From Okapia johnstoni (taxonomy: Eukaryota; Chordata; Mammalia; Artiodactyla; Giraffidae): a stretch of DNA of 64,000 bases. Below, piece by piece: positions 33,994 to 45,228 of this stretch (position 1 is the first letter of the stretch; the number at the start of each line of letters is the position of its first letter). The DNA is taken from positions 15,289,001 to 15,353,000 of the forward strand of contig CM044311.1 in the NCBI GenBank assembly GCA_024291935.2, written 5' to 3'. The notes under the pieces were generated by a model. The model worked only from the letters and a program-made list of their open reading frames with translations, was not told where the DNA came from and did no database searches. A program made the translations under genes and the position numbers.

Positions 33994-35445
33994 TTTGACT
34001 AAACGGACCTTTGTTGGCAAAGTAATGTCTCTGCTTCTTAATATGCTGTCTAGGTCGGTCCTAACTTTTCTTCCAAGGAGCAAGGGTCTTTTAATTTCAT
34101 GGCTGCAGTCACCATCCAGAGTGATTTTGGAACCCAAGAAAATAAAGTCTGTCACTGTTTCCTTTGTTTCCCCATTACTTGCCATTGAGTGATGGAACCA
34201 GATGCCATGATCTTCACTTGTTGAATGTTAACTTTTAAGCCAGTGTTTCACTCTCCCCTTTCACCTTCATCAAGAGGCTCTTTAGTTCTTCACTTTCTGC
34301 CATAAGGGTGGTGTCATTTGCATATCTGAGGTTATTGACATTTCTCCCAGCAATCTTGATTCCATCTTGTGCTTCATCCAGCCCAGCATTTCACATGATA
34401 TATTCTGCATAGAAGTTAAATAAGAAGGGTGACAATATACAGTTTTGACATACTCCTTTCCCAATTTGGAACCAATCAGTTCCATGTCCTATTCTAACTG
34501 TTGCTTCTTAACCTGCATACAGATTTCTCAAGAGACGGGTCAGGTGGTCCGGTATTCCCATCTCTTTAAGAATTTTTCCACAGTTTGTTGTGATCCATAC
34601 AGTCAAAGGCTTTAGTATCATCAGTGAAGCAGAAGTAGATGTTTTTATGGAATTCTCTTGCTTTTTCGATGATCTAACGGATGTTGGCAATTTGATCTCT
34701 GCTTCCTCTGCTTTTCCTAAATCCAGTTTGTACATTTTGATGTTCTCAGTTCACTTACTGCTGAAACCTAGCTTGAAGGATTTTGAGCATTATTTTGCTA
34801 GCATGTGAAATAAGTGCAATTGTGTGGTAGCTTGAACATTCTTTGACATTGCCCTTCTTTGGGATTGAAATGAAAACTGACTCTTCCATTCCTATGGCCA
34901 CTGCTGAGTTTTCCAAATTTGCTGACATATTGAGTACAGCACTTGAACAGTATCATCTTTGGGGATTTGAAATAGCTTAGCTGGAATTCCATCACATTCA
35001 CTAGCCTTGTTTGAAGTGATGCTTCCTAAGGTCCACTTGACTTCATGCTCCAGAATGTCTGGCTCTAGGAGAGTGATCAAACCATTGTGGTTATCTGAGT
35101 CATTAAGATCTTTTTTGTGTAGTTTTTTTGTGTATTCTTGCCACCTCTTCTTAATATCTTCTGCTTCTGTTAGGTCCATACATTTTCTGTCCTTTATTGT
35201 GCCTATCTTAGCATGAAGTATTCCCTTCAGTCAGTTCAGTCGCTCAGTCACGTCGACTCTTCGCAACCAATGTTACCTTGGTATCTCTAATTTTTTTTGA
35301 AGAGATCTCAGTCTTCCCCATTCTATTGTTTTCCTCTATTTCTTTGCATTGTTCACTTAAAAAGGCTTTATTATCTCTCCTTGCTATTCTTTGGAACTCT
35401 GCACTCAGACGGGTGGATCTTTTGTTTTCTCCTTTGCCTTTCACC
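33994..35445 (-). pseudogene. BovB LINE, RT region right of the nested insertion
   Basis: Continuation of the 33085-33513 element on the minus strand, from 'gactaaacggacctttgttgg' rightward. Complementary-strand translation gives DFIFLGSKITLDGDC (33985-34185), a degraded palm region ('gcatatctgaggttattgac' covers the YADD site) and upstream blocks DNHNGLITLLEPDILEHEVKWTLGSI (34892-35179). Multiple frameshifts and stops are present. It breaks off at 'cctttgcctttcac', short of the endonuclease. Confidence 0.92.
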
Positions 35446-35537
35446 TCAGTCTAAACTATAAGGAGGGAAAACAGCCCCACCCATCAGCAGGAAATTGGAT
35501 TAAATACTTAATCCAATGGCCTTACTGAGAAAGTGGG

Positions 35538-35605
35538 CTTACTGCAGTCCATGGGGTTGCAAAGAGTCTGACACAACTGAGCGACTGACCTGAACTGAAT
35601 TGAGT
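35538..35605 (+). repeat. BovB/Bov-A 3' tail fragment
   Basis: actgcagtccatggggttgc, then acacaactgagcgactgac and 'ctgaactgaattgag': the last 65 bases of BovB. Confidence 0.8.
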
Positions 35606-35744
35606 GTGGCCTTGCCCACCAGAACAAGACCCAGTTTCCCCACAGCCATTCCCTCCCATCAGGAAGCTTGCACAGACCTCGTATCCTATCCATCAGAGGG
35701 CAGACAGAATGAAAACTGCAATCACAGAAAACTAACCAAACTGA

Positions 35745-35965
35745 TTGCAATGGATCACACCCTTGCCTAACTCAATGAACTGTGAGCCATGCTGTGTAGG
35801 GCCACCCAAGATGGGCAGGTCGTGGTGGAGAGTTCTGACAAAATATGTCTACTGGAGAAGGCAATGGCAAACCACTTCAGCATTTTGATGAACCACTCTT
35901 TTGCAACCAGCATTTTGCAACCACTCTTCCCTTGAGAACCCCAAGAACAGAAGAGACGAGCACAG
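35745..35965 (+). repeat. BovB 5' region fragment
   Basis: tggatcacacccttgcctaa, then gagccatgctgtgtagggcc and actggagaaggcaatggcaa match the 5' part of BovB. The same block is at 53123-53293. A small internal repeat 'cagcattttgcaaccactctt' is specific to this copy. Confidence 0.65.
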
Positions 35966-36108
35966 TCATAACTCTTCAAAAGTCTGACCTCAAGTGAAGG
36001 AGAGCAGGAGAGAAACTTGCATGGAAGTGTTCTAGAAATGTGGTACAGTCTAATGAGGATTCAACGAAGCCATCAGTGAACTGACACTGGTAGAAGCCTG
36101 GTGGCTCC

Positions 36109-36444
36109 ATGAATAGGTTTACCTTAGTATTCCCCTCTAAACTCCATCACTGGCAGGAGCGGCCCATGGGAAGAGTGGTCTTGAACAAAGGTACCTTTGC
36201 ATTTCAAAGCTTCACAGTTGAGACCCTTGATCCTTTACAGATAAACTGTGCAGTTCTGGTGCCTGTCAGTATTAAAGACCAAAGCATTTACACTGGATTT
36301 CAGGACTTAGAGACCCTATGGGAAGCCAGCACACTCTTAAAGGCATCAGTGAAAACTATTTCAATCAAAAAATGGGGAAGGGGCATTGAAAACAAAAAAG
36401 TTCTTTCAAAACGTAGTATCAGTCACACAGATAGAATTCAATGA
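36109..36444 (+). other. Unrecognised 111-codon open frame
   Basis: Longest frame here that is outside the transposons I recognise and the CpG island. It has mixed, non-repetitive composition (for example LDPLQINCAVLVPVSIKDQ and IYTGFQDLETLWEASTLL). No domain, signal peptide, promoter or splice context is visible. It follows a BovB 5' fragment and precedes an old L1 5' region. It could be chance, a processed pseudogene or an uncommon repeat. Confidence 0.2.
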
Positions 36445-36654
36445 CAGGAGATACTAGAAATGTGAGGTATGCCTTCTTTGGTTCCCCAGGGAAGAAAGCC
36501 ACATAGGTGTGGCCTGTTTCTTGCTTATTCTTAAATGGAAATATGTAAAGCTTATGAGACTGCCAATGGGAAAAGGATGAGACAACTTACTCTCTACATT
36601 CTTTCAAAGGAAAGCAGAAAGGAAACAGAAAACATTTGCAAAAGAGGGCATCTG

Positions 36655-37150
36655 GATTTCTGCTTATGATCGAGATGGAGCAATAGAGACAAGATTTACC
36701 CTCCCACCAGAAACAACCACGAAACCTGAAAACAATATGAAACCATGGCTTTTAGACGTTGGATTCTGACAACATAGGACAGTGCTCGCTAAGAGAGGAG
36801 AAACACGCAAGATGAGTCCTGTGAGTGCCCCAGACTACTACCTAGAAAGCATGAACATAGGTGGAGCCTCATGGTCAACATGAGATGTGGAGATGGAGTT
36901 GGACAGAGGTAGGCTGGAGAAACCAAGGCAGCTGGAACTCAGAGCGGAATGCTGAAGGCAGGGAGCTATACAGAGAGAGAACTCCAGTAATATACATATA
37001 GTCACCATCAAGTCCTCAACTTAGTAATGGTCGGGGCATGCCTGCGAGGAAAATGCTGGAGGATGGGGGAAAGCCACCTACAAGGAGCAAAAGGAGCAAA
37101 TATTGAGTTGCATGCAGGACTGAGAATAGTTCAGTTTTCTAGAGGCCCAA
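36655..37150 (+). repeat. Old L1 5'UTR-like region
   Basis: 'tcgagatggagcaatagaga' followed by 'tttaccctcccaccagaaacaacc' and 'ggcttttagacgttggattctgac' resembles the start of older mammalian L1 5'UTRs. Boundaries and subfamily are uncertain. Confidence 0.45.
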
Positions 37151-37204
37151 GGAGAAAAATCTCATAATTCATGGGGCCTTGAGTTGACCATTCAGGAAGT
37201 TATT

Positions 37205-37423
37205 GCCTCAGTAAGTAAGTAAGAGTTAGTCGCTCAGTCGTGAGACTCTGCAGCCCCATTGACTGCAACCCACCAGGCTCCTCTGTCCATGAGATTATCC
37301 AGGCAAGGATACTGGAGTGAGTTGCCATTTCCTTCTCCAGGGCATCTTCCCAACCCAGGGATCGAACCCAGGTCTCCTGCACTGCAGGCAGATTCTTTAC
37401 CTACTGAGCTACAAGGGAAGCTG
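37205..37423 (-). repeat. Bov-tA SINE
   Basis: Reverse. (GTAA)n-like start 'cagtaagtaagtaagag', body gagttagtcgctcagtcgtg, head ending 'ctgagctacaagggaagct'. Confidence 0.87.
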
Positions 37424-37734
37424 AAGACTGCTCTCGTCTCACTTAACAAATCTTGAAAGCAAGACTTGAAAAGATCAGATGAAGTGAATACATATATTTA
37501 ACCACCATCTAGATCAATATATCAAATTTTTCCAGGACCCCAGATGAATCCTTGGTGTCACCTCTCAATAATTACCTCTTTCCTGAAACTAACACCATAA
37601 ATTTTGCCCGTTTTTTGAACCTCATATAGGTGAGCTGAACGGTATACAATCTTGTATCTGCCTTCTTTATCTGTATGCTATTTTTGCAAAATTTGTCCCT
37701 GTTATTAGGAATAGCTGTAATGTATGTATTTCAT

Positions 37735-38382
37735 TCAGTTCAGTTCAGTTCAGTTCAGTCACTCAGTCGTGTCTGACTCTTTGCAACCCCATGGACTGCA
37801 GCACACCAAGCTTCCCTGTCCATTACCAACTCCTGGAGTTTACTCAAACTCGTGTCCACTGAATTGGTGATGCCATCCAACCATCTCATCCTCTGTCGTC
37901 CCCTTCTCCTCCTGCCTTCAATCTTTCCAAGCATCAGGGTCTTTTCAAATGAGTCAGTTCTTCGCATCAGGTAGCCGAAGTACTGGAGTTTCAGCTTCAA
38001 CGTCAGTCCTTCCAATGAATATTCAGGACTGATTTCCTTTAGAATGGACTGGTTGGATCTTCTTGCAGTCCAAGGCACTCTCAAGAGTCTTCCCTACACC
38101 ACAGTTCAAAAGCATCAATTCTTCGGCACTCAGCTTTCTTTATAGTACAACTCTCACATCCATACATGACTACTGGAAAAACTGTAGCTTAGACTAGACA
38201 GACCTTTGTTGGCAAAGTAATGTCTCTGCTTTTTAATATGGTGTCTAGGTTGGTCATAACTTTTCTTCCAAGGAGCAAGTGTCTTTTAATTTCATGGTTG
38301 CAGTTGCCATCTGCAGTGATTTTGGAGCCCCCAAAAATAAAGTCTGACACTGTTTCCATTGTTTCCCCATCTATTGCCATGT
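37735..38382 (-). pseudogene. BovB LINE 3' portion
   Basis: Reverse. The 3' tail is a cagtt pentamer repeat (37736-37760). The complementary strand encodes DFIFGGSKITADGNC (38189-38380) and [26 protein letters not shown] (37755-38084) in different frames. Truncated at the BovB 5' side just short of the RT palm, at ctattgccatg. Confidence 0.9.
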
Positions 38383-38384
38383 AT

Positions 38385-40500
38385 TAATTTTACTGTTGGT
38401 GGGCATGTGGGTTGTTTCTACTTTATAGCTATTATGAGTAAAGTTACCATGAAAAAATGTATAAAGTTTTCTGGTGAATGAATACACACATTTGTATTGA
38501 GTATACAACTAAGAGTAGAATTGCTAGGTCAAAGGGAATGCAAATGTTCAGCATTAGTAGATACTGCCTAACAATTTTCCAAAATGGTTGTTTAATGCAC
38601 ATTCCTACTAGTGATGCCTAAGAGTTTCAATTGCTTCACATCCATCGAAACACTTGGCATTGTCCATTTTTAAAGTTTTACCCATTCTGGTAGTGTTGTA
38701 ATGATATTTCATTGTGATTTTAAGTTGCATTTTCATGATGTTAATCTCATTTCATAAATATATTCACCACTTCAAAGTCCTATTATAAAGTATTATTTTA
38801 GTTTTTTGTTATTTTCTATTGAATTGTCTGGATTTTTCTTAAGAAGTCCTAAGAAGATTTTTTTTCAAGTATGTATTCTGGGCATATGTCTTTGTCTGTT
38901 TTTTTTGTTTTGGTTTTTTTCCCCCTCATCCTGTGGCTTGCCTTTCAATCTCTTATTTGAGTTTGGTTTTGGTCAGTCAACTTTAAGGAGGTAGAATTTA
39001 TGCACCATCAGTGGCACAGATTAAGTGTGCAGTCCTATGATTTTCGACAATGTATACACATGTGTAATGCCAATCACAGTCTAGAACATTTCCAGCATGT
39101 CAGAAAAGTCCTGCGTGCTCTTTTACCTTACCCTCCTCCTCTCTTCCAGGCAACACTGATCAGATTTCTATTATCATAGCTTAATTTTGTCTGATCTTAA
39201 GCTTTATATAAAGAAACCAGAAACTAGATTCAATGATGTTATTGTGTGTGTGAGTAACTCATTCACTTTATTGCTGAGTATACATTTGTATGGCTGAAAC
39301 ACAATTTACACAATCTTTTAAACATTGTGATGTTTTTCCATTTCAGTGACAACTAATAGTAATTTTTTCACCTTTTCAAGTGTCTGTTTGTCATCCTCAT
39401 ATTTTCTATTCTGTAGTATCTTTTCAAGTCTTGTCCATTGTCTATTGATTATTTATACTTTTATTGTTGATGTCTAAGAGTTCTTTTGGTTTTCTGGATA
39501 AAAGAGCAAGAGAGAGAGAGAATATTTGATTCCAGTTTTGCCTGTGGTTCGCCTTTTAATTTTTTTTAATTGGTGGATTATTCTGAAGTTCAATCTATCA
39601 GTTTCTCTTTTTATGATTAGTGTTTTTTGATTTTCATCTTAGAAATCTATGCCAATAGCAAAATCATGAAGTTGTTTTCTCCTCTATCTCTTCTGGAAGT
39701 TTTGTCATAGCTTTTACACTGAGGTTTATTTTCCATCTTGAATAGATTTTTGTGGATGGCATGAGGTAGAGATCAAGGTTAATTTTTTCCCCGTGTGTGT
39801 GTGTTAGTCACTCAGTTGTGTCCAGCTCTTTGCGACTCTATGGACTGTAGCCCACAGGGGCTCCTCTGTCCATGGGATTCTCCAGGCAAGAATACTGGAG
39901 TGGGTTGCCATTCCCTTCTCCAGGGGATCTTCCTGACCCGGGGATAGAATCCTGGTCTCCTGCATTGCAGGCAGATTCTTTACTGTCTGAGCCACCAGGG
40001 AAACCCTTTTTCCCCATATAGATATCCAACATTTCCACACCAATTATTGAAATTATTTCCCCTTTGATTTGGCTTGGCATTTTGTCAAGAATTGATTACC
40101 ATATAACAGTGGAACAATTTCTAGGCTATTCTCTCCTTCAGTTTTTTTGGTCTATCCTTACACTGATATTATACTATTTCAATTATGGTAGTTTTAAGTG
40201 CATTTCAAAATCAAGCATGTAAACTCTACTATGTTTTTCTTCTTTTTCAGAACTGTTTGGCTATTCTTGGTCCTTTACAGTCCATAAGAATTAAAAAAAA
40301 AAATGTTTAAAGCATTCTGAAATTTTATTCTGAATCATGTTAAGTCTATAGATCATTTATGGGGATAAGTGATATCTTAATCTGAATCTTACAATACATG
40401 CACATAACATATTTCATATTTACTTAAATACATTTCAGTATTTCATTGCAATGTTTTGTAGTTTACAATATATCAGTTCAATAAAGCAAGAAAATAAACA
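38385..40500 (-). repeat. Old L1 LINE fragments (L1M-type), minus strand
   Basis: The sequence follows the reverse complement of old mammalian L1 3' regions: 'agtagaattgctaggtcaaa', 'caattttccaaaatggttg', 'gtgatgcctaagagtttcaattgc', later 'tgatgtctaagagttctttt', 'tctatgccaatagcaaaatc' and 'ttcttggtcctttacagtcc'. The 38990-39240 interval (acaatgtatacacatgtgta, 'cagtctagaacatttcc') may be a separate piece. A SINE interrupts it at 39793-40006. No coding capacity remains. Confidence 0.7.
39793..40006 (-). repeat. Bov-tA SINE with short target-site duplication
   Basis: Reverse. GT-rich tail (gtgtgtgtgtgttagtcact) to head gagccaccagggaaacc. tttttcccc is found at 39784-39792 and 40007-40015, flanking the insertion within the old L1. 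Confidence 0.9.
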
Positions 40501-40566
40501 AAAGGAATGAAAAATTGATAGACTTATGATGTTATGTTAAAAGTTAACATGCCTTTTATGTAGAGG

Positions 40567-40786
40567 AGACCTTCCCTGGTGGTTCAGATGGTAAAGAGTT
40601 TGCCTGCAATGCAAGAGGCCCAGGTTCAATCCCTGGGTCAGGAAGAAGAGCCCCTGGAAAAGGAAATGGCAACCCACTCCAGTATTCTTGCCTGGGAAAT
40701 CCCACGGACAGAGAGGAGCCTGGCAGGCTACAGTCCATAGGGTCGCACAGAGTCGGACATGACTGAGCGATTTCACTTCCTTTCTT
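40567..40786 (+). repeat. Bov-tA SINE
   Basis: Forward, complete: accttccctggtggttcaga to tgactgagcgatttcacttc. Confidence 0.92.
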
Positions 40787-40846
40787 TTTATACAGAGAAA
40801 CGTAAGAAAAAAACTTTAACTTACCAGAATTAGTGAATAAATTTAG

Positions 40847-41175
40847 GACTTCCCTGGTGGCTCAGTGGTAAAATATCTGCCTGCCAATGCAGTAGACACA
40901 GGTTCAATCCCTGGTCCAGGAGGATCTCACATTCCATGGAGCAACTAAGCCCATGTGCCACAACTATTGAGCCGGTGCTCTAGGGCCTGGGAGCCGCAAC
41001 TACTGAAGCTCTCGCGCCCTAGAGCCTGTGCTCTGCAACAAGAGAAGCCACTGCAATGAGAAGCCCACACACCGCAACTAGAGTGTAGCCCTCACTCATC
41101 ACAACTAGAGAAGAGCCTGAGCAGCGACGAAGACACAGCACAGCCAAAAATAAATAAAAAATAAAACTTGTAATA
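40847..41175 (+). repeat. CHR-type tRNA-derived SINE with target-site duplications
   Basis: Head gacttccctggtggctcagt, then cgcaactactgaagctctcg, gagcctgtgctctgcaacaa, cccacacaccgcaactagag, and an A-rich tail ('aaaataaataaaaaataaaa'). The body differs from Bov-A, which assigns it to the artiodactyl CHR group. aataaatttag flanks it at 40836-40846 and 41176-41186. Confidence 0.88.
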
Positions 41176-41364
41176 AATAAATTTAGTGAGGTCACAGAAT
41201 ACAGGATTAATATCCAAAAATCGATTGTCTTATACACATTTTGTCAAATTTATTCTCCCTGTATTATGATACTTGATGGTATTATAAATGGTATTATTTT
41301 TTAATTTATTTTTCAGTTTGTTGCTACTATAGAGACAATCAGCTCTGTGCTTTTACACCTACTA

Positions 41365-41563
41365 TTGGTGGTGGTGGTGGTGTAGTCACTAAGTTGTGTC
41401 CGATTCTTGTGACCCCATGGACTGTAGCCTGCCAGGCTCCTCTGTCCATGAGATTCTCCAAGCAAGAATATTAGAGTGGGTTTCCATTTCCTTCTCCAGG
41501 GATCTTTCCGACCCAGAAATTGAACTCAGGCCTCCTGCACTGCAGGCAGATTCACCTACTGTT
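41365..41563 (-). repeat. Bov-tA SINE
   Basis: Reverse. A (GGT)n run (tggtggtggtggtggtg) precedes tagtcactaagttgtgtccg. Ends within the head at 'ctgcaggcagattcacctac'. Confidence 0.88.
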
Positions 41564-41621
41564 ATCTCACCCTAAATGGCTTTACCCTCAAGGCGGTCCT
41601 TTATCTCTTCCTCGCTGACTC

Positions 41622-41703
41622 AATTCAGTTCAGTTCAGTTGCTCAATCATGCCCGACTCTTTGGGACCCCATGGACTGCAGCACACCAGGCTTCCCTATC
41701 CAC
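41622..41703 (-). repeat. BovB 3' tail fragment
   Basis: 'caattcagttcagttcagtt' (pentamer tail), then gctcaatcatgcccgactct and 'gcacaccaggcttccctatcc'. About 80 bases only. Confidence 0.82.
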
Positions 41704-42649
41704 TGCTGTTTAATAATCTTTGAGTAATTTACTCTTTACCATGCTAAAACAAAACTTGAACTTTCACAGTTTATGAAAAAATATTAGCATTGTAAAGATA
41801 ATTTTTAAAATGTAAACTACAAATTACTAGTTATAGTGAAATGTATTTTAAACTTAATGAACTTTCTGCTAAGTGACAAACTGTTTCCAAGTATTTCAAT
41901 CAAGAAAACTGAAATATAAAGTTAAATATATTTTGATGGAGCAGTATAAATGCCCTTCAAGGAGCCATCAAAAATAAAGAAAACATAAATAATGTGATTT
42001 GACATGCCTCTTTTATTTGACCCTGGCTTCTGGATAATGCTTCTTCCTTTCTGTAGGTCTAGCTCTTCTCATTCTTCTAATTAAATGAAGAGGTGGTCTT
42101 TGGGGCTTAGCACAATCTCTACCCCTGGTGAGTGCTCAAAAAATGCCACCTATTATTCATTATATAAATAATTTCTAGAAATCAAGACTTCTGGTAAGGC
42201 AGAACCATGGATAAGCTAGAGGTATTAAGCAATCAGTTTGAAACATGAGAAATAGAAAACCCTTTAGGAGTATTCACTAAAAATACAAATCCAATAATTT
42301 GTAGCCATCCTAACTCAAAAATGTTGAAGTCTTTTGTTTCTTTTTAATAGAATTTTTAAATGGCTAAAGGAAAGGTACATGTGTTACAGTCAGATATTTA
42401 ATCTAAATCCTTTCATTTCCTTGATCTGTTGTATAGAAATTAAACTCATTGTCATATTGAAATATTTGAATAATGTTTATAAACTATGAACATAATGTTT
42501 ATAAACATAATAAAACAAGAGCTATTTTGAAACAGCTCATTACTAATATATGAACACCAGGTGCTAGGTATGGAAAAAAAAAAAAAACACTGGAGGCAAG
42601 GGCTTAAAAGAATAGTAACTAGTTAACTTCATATCAGACATGTACTGTT
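41704..42649. other. AT-rich stretch without recognised features
   Basis: No gene or named repeat. It contains a 14-base A-run near 42574-42587. Confidence 0.4.
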
Positions 42650-43190
42650 GGGTAACAAATTACTGTAAGTCACAGCAGCTCATCATAGCAATAAACATTT
42701 ATTATCTCACAGTTTCTGTAGGTCAGGACTTCGGGAGCAGTTAGTTGGGGTTCTGGCAGACGATTTCTCTTGAAGCTGCAGTCCAGATATTTTCCAGGGT
42801 CACAGTCACGTTTAAAGGCTTGGATGGGGGTTAGGATCCTTTCCAAGATGGTTCACTCACTTACTACTATTCCTTGACAAGAAACTTCACGTGCGCCAAT
42901 TCTGGAATTCTCCATGGCCTGCTTGAGTATCCTCATGACACAGCATTTAGGGGGCTACTTCCTCCAAAGGTGAGCCATCCAAGAGAGCAGGATAGAAGCC
43001 ACATTGTTTTTATAATCTAGCCTCAGAAGTCACACACGCTTATTTCACAACATCCTGTGAGTTGCACAACACCCTCCTAATCAAAGTGGGAGAAGACTAC
43101 AAAAGAACATGAACATGAAGAGTTGAGGATCATTAGGTATCATCTTCGAGGCTGGCAACCATGAACCTTAATTAAAATCTAATGCTGTAC
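42650..43190 (+). repeat. Ancient interspersed repeat (same family as 58740-59490)
   Basis: 'taacaaattactgtaagtcac', then 'attatctcacagtttctgtaggtcagga', 'tgaagctgcagtccagatat', 'aagccacattgtttttataatctagcctcagaagtcac' and the end 'ggatcattaggtatcatcttcgaggctgg' follow a common old mammalian repeat whose name I cannot fix by eye. The block at 58740-59490 shows the same order of motifs. Confidence 0.55.
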
Positions 43191-43204
43191 CAGTTTGCCT
43201 TCCC

Positions 43205-43503
43205 ACAGATGCAAAGAACAGACTTTTGGACTCTGTGGGAGAAGGCGAGGGTGGGATGATTTGAGAGAATAGCAGTGAAACATGTGTATTACCATAGGTG
43301 AAACAGATTGCCAGTCCAGGTTCGACGCATGAGACAAGTGCTCAGGACCGGTGCACTGGGACGACCCTGAGGGATGGGATGGGGAGGGAGGTGGGAGGGG
43401 GTTTCAGGATGCGGACACATGTACACCCATGGCTGATTCATGTGAATATATGGCAAAAAACACTACAATATTGTAAAGTAATTAGCCTCCAATTAAAATA
43501 CAT
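43205..43503 (+). repeat. Ruminant L1 3' end
   Basis: gactctgtgggagaaggcga, agattgccagtccaggttcg, ggatgggatggggagggagg, 'acacccatggctgattcatg' and the terminus 'gtaattagcctccaattaaaa' form the 3'UTR of the young ruminant L1. The 5' side is truncated. Reverse copies of the same family's 3' end lie at 55235 and 57475. Confidence 0.85.
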
Positions 43504-43599
43504 GAATTAATTTACCAAAAAAAACCCTAATGTTAATGAAGTACTACATGAAAAAACCATCAGTTTTAAAATTATGTTACATTCAACAAGTATTTTTTA

Positions 43600-43936
43600 A
43601 CTTTTAATCTGTATGTATTTCTAAAACATATATACTTCATTTTGTTTTCACCTTTATTTTTAAAAATGCATGCTGTAGATAATCTCTTGGCACTTGGTAT
43701 TTTCCACTTGATGTTACATTTGTGGTATGTATCCTGCTGTAAGCATTGCAATCTTTTATTAGTTAAGAATGCTGTATAATATTCTATTGTGTGGTTATAC
43801 AATAGTTCTTTAATCCACTCTCCTATTGAGCACTGGGGCTCTTTCCAGGCTTTTGCTATTGTGAACAATACTGCCAGGAATTTTCTTACAGGGAATTCTT
43901 ACATGGCTCATCATACATGGGCAAGAGTTTCTCTTG
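43600..43936 (-). repeat. Old L1 fragment interrupted by BovB
   Basis: 'ctattgtgtggttatacaatag', 'ctttccaggcttttgctattgtgaacaata' and 'gggcaagagtttctctt' follow the reverse complement of an old L1 3' region. The related text 'gccagtctattttccaaagtg' continues beyond the BovB at 44788. Confidence 0.65.
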
Positions 43937-44706
43937 GCAGATGACAACACCCTTACGGCAGAAAGCGAAGAAGAACTAAAGAGCCTCTTGATGAAAGTGA
44001 AACAGGAGAGTGAAAAAGTTGGCTTAAAGCTCAACATTCAGAAACCTAAGATCATGGCATCTGGTCCCATCACTTCATGGAAAATAGATGGGGAAACAGT
44101 GAAAACAATGTCAGACTTTATTTTTTGGGGGGCTCCAAAATCACTGCAGATGGTGACTGCAGCCATGAAACTAAAAGACGCTTACTCCTTGGAAGGAAAG
44201 TTGTGACCAACCTAGATAGCATATTAAAAAGCAGAGACATTACTTTGCCAACAAAGGTCCATCTAGTCAAGGCTAGGGTTTTTCCAGTAGTCATGTATGG
44301 ATGTGAGAGTTGGATGGTGAAGAAAGCTGAGTGCCGAAGAATTGATGCTTTTAAACTGTCATGTTGGAGAAGACTCTTGAGAGTCCCTTGGACTGCAAGG
44401 AGATCCAACCAGTCCATCCTAAAGGAGATCAGTCCTGGTTGTTCATTGGAAGGACTGATGTTGAAGCTGAAACCAATACTTTGGCCACCTCATGCGAAGA
44501 GCTGACTCATTGGAAAAGACCCTAATGCTGGGAAGGATTGGGGGCAAGAGGAGAAGGGGACAACAGAGGATGAGATGGCTGGATGTCACCACCGACTTGA
44601 TGGACATGGGTTTGGGTAGACTCTGGGAGTTGGTGATGGACAGGGAGGCCTGGCGTGCTGCGGTTCATGGGGTTGCAAAGAGTCAGACATGACTGAGTGA
44701 CTGAAC
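43937..44706 (+). pseudogene. BovB LINE, 5'-truncated, inserted in old L1
   Basis: Starts exactly at the RT catalytic site (ADDNTLTAESEEELKSLLMKVKQESEKVGLKLNIQKPKIM, 43934-44206), shifts frame, then continues KITADGDCSHETKRRLLLGRKVVTNLDSILKSRDITLPTKV (44077-44505) and [34 protein letters not shown] (44492-44692), ending actgagtgactgaactgaga. The frameshift lies in the G-run near 44126-44132. Confidence 0.9.
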
Positions 44707-45059
44707 TGAGACTGAGAAACTGATATTCCTGAGGGTAAAATGGCCACGTTACCTGATATATCTATTCATTCAGCATTAATAGGTAATGCCAGTCTATTTT
44801 CCAAAGTGATAACATCTGTATATATGCCCACTAGTAACACATAAAACATTCAACAGCTATTCAAGACTTTTTTTTTTTTTAGTTAGAAATTGCTATGACC
44901 TTAATATTTTCCTTAAAAGCAAGTGAGAAATACAGCCCTGTCTTGGAGAAGAGCACAATCTAAATGAGAAGAAAAATCATAAAACAATTAGAGAGCAATT
45001 CTAAGATGTAATTAATATATAAATGTCATGATAACTCCTTACAGGGCAACAGTAAAACT
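44707..45059. other. Old L1 continuation and unassigned sequence
   Basis: The first about 150 bases resume the old L1 ('ccaaagtgataacatctgtatatatgcccactagtaaca'); the rest is unassigned. A T-run lies at 44868-44880. Confidence 0.45.
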
Positions 45060-45228
45060 CAACATTTTTTTTTTAATTTTAAACTCTTTTTTTTAATTTA
45101 TTTTTTTGGTCTTGCCACCTTGAGGCATGTGGGATCTTAGTACGCTGACCAGGGATCAAACTCGTGCCCCCTGCAGTGGAAGTAAGCATGGAGTCTTAAA
45201 CACTGTACCACCAGAGAACTCCCTCAAA
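45060..45228 (-). repeat. CHR-type SINE, partial
   Basis: Reverse. T-rich tail, then 'gtgggatcttagtacgctgaccagggatcaaactcgtgccccctgcagtgg' and the head 'accaccagagaactccc'. Confidence 0.8.
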
